From: Dyadobacter sp. 3J3
GTDB lineage: Bacteria > Bacteroidota > Bacteroidia > Cytophagales > Spirosomataceae
DNA length: 64,000 bases
NCBI RefSeq assembly: GCF_009801115.1
Contig: NZ_VTOL01000015.1
Coordinates: forward strand, 1-64,000
Direction: 5' to 3'
Shown: in pieces, positions 60,788-64,000 of the stretch
Position numbering within the stretch: position 1 is the stretch's first letter
Layout: each line of letters starts with the position of its first letter
Made by a program: the position numbers and the translations under genes
The notes under the pieces: generated by a model
Told to the model about the DNA's origin: nothing
Database searches by the model: none
What the model saw: only the letters and a program-made list of their open reading frames with translations

Positions 60788-61102
60788 TTATTCCCAAATA
60801 GTATCAACAACCTTATTATACAATTGAAATTTACCATCGGCAGAAATAACTTGAAGTTTTTCGGTAAATGCTGTTGATAAGATTAGTCGATCAAAAGGAT
60901 CGCGATGGTTTTCAAAAAGTGGGATTTTATTGTTCAATTCAATCTTACCTATATTTTTCTTTATTGCGATTTCGAAGAAAGAAATTACACTCACAAAGCA
61001 ATCTGAATCTAGGTCTGAAATGATCGTTTCAGCTTTTGAAGAGAGTTTATCGTTTTTGTCAAGAGCCCAAAGCACGACATGTGTGTCAAGCAGATATGCC
61101 AT
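60788..61102 (-). CDS. Short PIN-domain protein, probable toxin with internal deletion
   Basis: 104 aa. MAYLLDTHVVLWAL, SVISFFEIAIKKNIGKIEL, HRDPFDRLILSTAFTEKLQVISADGKFQLY give all four acidic PIN positions. Compared with the paralogue at 7720-8121 (133 aa), exactly 29 residues are missing between GKIEL and IPLFENHRDPFDRL, covering the helix and strand region that contains the LLPIT...H segment there. The frame is open and the antitoxin is intact, so it may be a functional minimal PIN or an inactive remnant. Coupled to its antitoxin by TAATG. Confidence 0.8.
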   Translation of the reverse strand: MAYLLDTHVVLWALDKNDKLSSKAETIISDLDSDCFVSVISFFEIAIKKNIGKIELNNKIPLFENHRDPFDRLILSTAFTEKLQVISADGKFQLYNKVVDTIWE

Positions 61103-61317
61103 TACATATAATCCTTTAAATCATCAAGGGAATTATTGAAATCTTCCGACATTGTGATTGTTCCTTTCATAGTTCCCAAAGGGCGCTTTTCCAAGATTAC
61201 ATTTGGCTCAACTTCATCCATGAAAGTTATCAAGACTTTTGTTTTTTTTCTTAACGGAGCATTTTCGGTCAAAATTACCTGACCGTTTTCATAAACACCT
61301 TCAATAGTTGTTAACAT
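61102..61317 (-). CDS. DUF2281-like antitoxin
   Basis: 71 aa. IEGVYENGQVILTENAPLRKKTKVLITFMDE is the beta-rich part; SEDFNNSLDDLKDYM is the acidic tail. Paralogous to the antitoxin at 8121-8348. The ATG at 61317 is used; the TTG at 61341 is less likely. A -7-like octamer is 22 bases upstream. Confidence 0.82.
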   Translation of the reverse strand: MLTTIEGVYENGQVILTENAPLRKKTKVLITFMDEVEPNVILEKRPLGTMKGTITMSEDFNNSLDDLKDYM

Positions 61318-61338
61318 AGCTATCCTCTTTAATCTTAA

Positions 61339-61346
61339 CAAAGATA
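61339..61346 (-). promoter_or_regulatory. -7 element of the third PIN toxin-antitoxin pair
   Basis: Minus-strand octamer TATCTTTG fits TAnnTTTG, 22 bases before the antitoxin ATG. No clear -33. Confidence 0.35.
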
Positions 61347-61426
61347 CCTATTTCAAAGATTATTTTATATTTTAAAAAATCAGGAATATTAAGATATTCA
61401 GGAATGGAATTTGATACATAAATAAC

Positions 61427-61444
61427 ATTCTGAAAATTCAGAAT
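61427..61444. repeat. Small palindrome in the toxin-antitoxin/helicase divergent region
   Basis: Perfect 7-bp arms (61427-61433, 61438-61444) around AAAT, 37 bases before the helicase start. A second imperfect palindrome (61384-61399) is nearby. Possible regulator sites for either divergent gene; not demonstrable. Confidence 0.4.
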
Positions 61445-61480
61445 ATCAAGTTCCTATTATTTCAAACAAATACCATCCCT

Positions 61481-63943
61481 TTGACAAAATCCCGTGGACA
61501 TATCGCTGTTGAGCAGTGGTTTAAGTATAAAAACTGGAAATGGGCGGCTTTTCAAAAGGAAGCTTCCGCGGCTTATCTTTCCGGGAAAAGTGGATTAGTA
61601 AATGCTCCGACGGGAAGCGGGAAGACTTATTCTTTATGGATTCCTTTTTTAATCCGGTATATAAATTCGCTGCCTGAAAATCCTGCAAAACGAAGTAAAG
61701 GTTTGCAGATTTTATGGGTGACTCCGCTCCGGGCGTTGTCAAAAGATCTTTTCCGGAATATGGAAATGGCTGCACTTGAAATGAACCTGACATTGCGGAT
61801 TGGCGTTCGTTCTGGTGATACCAGCACCAAGGAAAGAGCCAGTCAAAAAAAGCAAATGCCGGAAGCTTTGCTGATCACACCGGAGAGTCTGCACCTTTTA
61901 TTTGCACAAAAGGGGAGCTCGGAGACGTTTAAAAATCTGCATACAATCGTCGTGGATGAATGGCACGAATTAATGGGAAGTAAACGAGGCACCCAGACTG
62001 AACTGGCAATCGCGCGATTACGAACCATCAATCCAGACCTGCAAACCTGGGGGATTTCGGCGACAATCGGAAATCTGGAAGAAGCGAAACAGGTATTGGT
62101 CGGCATGGATTCTGCCGAGGAAGATAATGTGGTCATCAAAGCAAAAACACAAAAGAAGATTCTTGTCGAAAGCATTCTCCCTGAAAAAGTAGAAACACTT
62201 CCCTGGGCGGGGTATATGGGAACGAGACTTATTGACTATGTGGTTGATATCGTTCGAAAAAGTAAAACAACGTTACTTTTTACAAACACGCGTTCCCAAA
62301 CAGAAATCTGGTACCGGATCATCATTGAAAAATATCCGGAATTTGCCGGGATTATGGCCCTTCACCACGCTTCTCTGGATCGCGAAATCCGGGATTGGGT
62401 GGAAGAATCCTTACATGCAGAGAAATTGAAGCTGGTCATTTGTACGGCAAGTCTGGATTTGGGTGTTGATTTTCGCCCTGTTGATACTGTCATTCAGGTT
62501 GGAAGTCCGAAAAGTATTGCCCGGTTTATTCAACGTGCTGGCCGAAGCGGGCACCAGCCAGGCGTCGCCAGCAAAATATATTTTTGTCCCACGAATGCTT
62601 TGGAATTGATTGAAGCTGTTTCTCTTCGTGATGGTGTTGAAAAACAGATTATCGAAGATCGGCCGCCGGTTATTCAGGCTTTTGATGTTTTGGCGCAATG
62701 GATGATTACGCTTGCCGTTGGTGAAGGTTTTGATGAAAAACAGTTGTTTGATGAAGTCCGGAATTGTTATGGCTATCAGTTCATCAACCGCGAAGAATGG
62801 GAATGGCTTTTGGGATATATCACAACCGGAAGCCCGTCGCTGGAAGTGTATGATGAATATAAAAAGGTTGAAAGGATTGATGGACTTTATAAAGTTACAA
62901 GCCGGCGGATCGCGCAACGGCATATGCTGAGTATGGGCACCATCGTTTCGGAAACCTCGCTGAAAGTAAAATTTCAACAAGGAAAATATTTAGGCTCGGT
63001 TGAAGAATCTTTTGTGACAAGAATGAAAGCGGGTGATGTTTTTGTGTTTGCAGGTATGAGCGTAGAGTTTATCCGTATCCATGAAATGACCGTAACGGTT
63101 AAAAAAGCGGAAGGAAAACGCGGATTTCTGGTGCGATGGGCGGGAGGCAGAATGCCGTTATCTTCTCAATTGTCAGCTTTTATTCGCGACCGGTTGTCCG
63201 ATGCAATAGAAAATCCACATAAGGAGAAAGAGTTGTCAAAATTAAAACCGCTTCTGGAATTACAACGGGAGCGGTCGATGATTCCGAATACAAGTGAATT
63301 ATTGATTGAGCAATGTGAAACCAAAGAGGGTCATCACATTTTTATTTTTCCTTTTGAAGGCAGGTTGGTTCATGAAGGTATGGCGATTATTCTTGCTTAT
63401 CGGCTTAGTAAGCTGTCTCCAATCACTTTTTCGATTGCGATGAATGATTATGGTTTTGAATTGCTCAGTGATCAATATGTGGATATGGAAAAAATCACCA
63501 AGGAAAATGATTTATTTTCAACGGCTCATTTGGTTGATGACATTTATCAAAGCGTGAATGCAACGGAGATGGCGAAACGAAAGTTCAGAGAGATTGCCGC
63601 CATCGCAGGATTGATGTTTCAGGGTTATCCTGGCAAATTTATGAAAACGAAACAGGTTCAGGCGTCAAGTTCGCTGTTGTTTACAGTGATGACCAAATAT
63701 GAAAAGAATAACTTGCTGGTAAATCAGGCGTATCAGGAAGTTTTGACGTATCAATTGGAGGAAGTCAGGATGCGCGAGGCACTGGATAGGATTGCAACAC
63801 AAAAAATAATGATCAAAAAAACGAGAAAGCCAACGCCTTTTTCGTTCCCTATTATGGTAGACCGGCTAAGGGAGCAACTTACTTCTGAAAAATTGGAAGA
63901 CCGGATACAGAAAATGCTCAAACAGTATAGTGATGCAGATTGA
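61481..63943 (+). CDS. Ligase-associated DNA-damage-response DExH helicase (Lhr-like)
   Basis: 820 aa superfamily 2 helicase. Walker A LVNAPTGSGKTYSLWIPF, motif Ia VTPLRALSKDL, motif II VVDEWHELMG, motif III WGISATIGNLEE, motif IV LLFTNTRSQTEIWY, and motif VI FIQRAGRSGHQPG, followed by the winged-helix and beta-barrel Lhr-core (about 440-820). No ATG is available at the N-terminus, so the start is TTG at 61481. With the exonuclease, ligase and phosphoesterase it forms a conserved repair module; a toxin-antitoxin pair is inserted upstream of it here. Confidence 0.94.
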   Translation: MTKSRGHIAVEQWFKYKNWKWAAFQKEASAAYLSGKSGLVNAPTGSGKTYSLWIPFLIRYINSLPENPAKRSKGLQILWVTPLRALSKDLFRNMEMAALEMNLTLRIGVRSGDTSTKERASQKKQMPEALLITPESLHLLFAQKGSSETFKNLHTIVVDEWHELMGSKRGTQTELAIARLRTINPDLQTWGISATIGNLEEAKQVLVGMDSAEEDNVVIKAKTQKKILVESILPEKVETLPWAGYMGTRLIDYVVDIVRKSKTTLLFTNTRSQTEIWYRIIIEKYPEFAGIMALHHASLDREIRDWVEESLHAEKLKLVICTASLDLGVDFRPVDTVIQVGSPKSIARFIQRAGRSGHQPGVASKIYFCPTNALELIEAVSLRDGVEKQIIEDRPPVIQAFDVLAQWMITLAVGEGFDEKQLFDEVRNCYGYQFINREEWEWLLGYITTGSPSLEVYDEYKKVERIDGLYKVTSRRIAQRHMLSMGTIVSETSLKVKFQQGKYLGSVEESFVTRMKAGDVFVFAGMSVEFIRIHEMTVTVKKAEGKRGFLVRWAGGRMPLSSQLSAFIRDRLSDAIENPHKEKELSKLKPLLELQRERSMIPNTSELLIEQCETKEGHHIFIFPFEGRLVHEGMAIILAYRLSKLSPITFSIAMNDYGFELLSDQYVDMEKITKENDLFSTAHLVDDIYQSVNATEMAKRKFREIAAIAGLMFQGYPGKFMKTKQVQASSSLLFTVMTKYEKNNLLVNQAYQEVLTYQLEEVRMREALDRIATQKIMIKKTRKPTPFSFPIMVDRLREQLTSEKLEDRIQKMLKQYSDAD

Positions 63944-64000
63944 AATACAGAATAACCACTTTGATTTATTAACACAAAAGGCGATTTTTTGGAAGGAAAA
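63933..64000 (+). CDS. pdeM: Ligase-associated metallophosphoesterase, 5' end only
   Basis: The ATG at 63933 overlaps the helicase stop by 11 bases. The 22 visible codons (MQIEIQNNHFDLLTQKAIFW) match the expected N-terminus of the endonuclease/phosphoesterase that is the fourth member of this module: a short strand, then a L-L-x-x-K-A-x-F/Y-W segment. The rest lies beyond the window, so metal motifs cannot be checked. Confidence 0.65.
   Translation, partial: MQIEIQNNHFDLLTQKAIFWKE

Noticed and set aside
62411..62980. 189-codon frame on the minus strand
   Set aside because: It is antisense to the conserved Lhr-like helicase core and shows no recognisable domain.

Overview
The window looks like chromosomal DNA of a Bacteroidota member, most likely order Cytophagales (Dyadobacter/Spirosoma-like). 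This is inferred from an AT-rich genome with almost no Shine-Dalgarno signals, promoters of the TAnnTTTG type, a YpdA bacillithiol-type reductase, a ligase/exonuclease/Lhr-helicase repair module, a DUF2256-photolyase pair, and dispersed Bacteroidota-style intergenic inverted repeats. No species assignment can be proven from sequence reading alone.

Layout. 0-12 kb: housekeeping genes (pyk, priA, pabB-pabC, ypdA, dnaG), a YCF48-like exported propeller, a YtxH stress protein and two PIN-domain toxin-antitoxin pairs. 12.8-30.5 kb: a large surface-polysaccharide locus on the minus strand, reading glf, export lipoprotein, PHP phosphatase, tyrosine autokinase, NeuB-like synthase, CMP-sugar transferase, two sugar oxidoreductases, ABC exporter (Wzm/Wzt), five glycosyltransferase-like genes and an O-antigen ligase/polymerase. 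30.6-35.6 kb: an OmpA-family porin, tgt, a GT2 membrane glycosyltransferase, rsmG and a PH-like protein. 35.7-38.3 kb: tRNA-Asn followed by an accessory patch with an EVE/PUA-like protein and a Panacea-domain antitoxin with a two-helix membrane protein. 38.4-41.6 kb: a photolyase group (two cryptochrome/photolyase homologues and a tiny DUF2256 zinc-ribbon gene).

41.6-57.3 kb: a cobalamin locus on the minus strand. It holds a cobalamin riboswitch, B12 uptake genes (substrate-binding lipoprotein, permease, ATPase) and lower-ligand and nucleotide-loop genes (pduO-type adenosyltransferase, cobU, cobT, cobS, cobC). Upstream of the riboswitch lies a second block with cbiB, cobD, cobQ and a chelatase I/D fusion. 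No corrin-ring methyltransferases, CobN or BtuB are present in the window. Several long inverted repeats sit between these genes and often abut stop codons. 57.4-64 kb: a DUF5618 protein, then the ligase-associated DNA-repair module (MBL exonuclease, ATP-dependent ligase, Lhr-like helicase and the first codons of a metallophosphoesterase), interrupted by a third PIN toxin-antitoxin pair.

Points most worth checking are the Panacea/membrane-protein pair beside a duplicated tRNA terminator, a possibly domain-permuted photolyase, a Tgt lacking all four zinc ligands, a PIN toxin with an exact 29-residue internal deletion relative to its paralogue in the window, and repeats positioned on stop codons.
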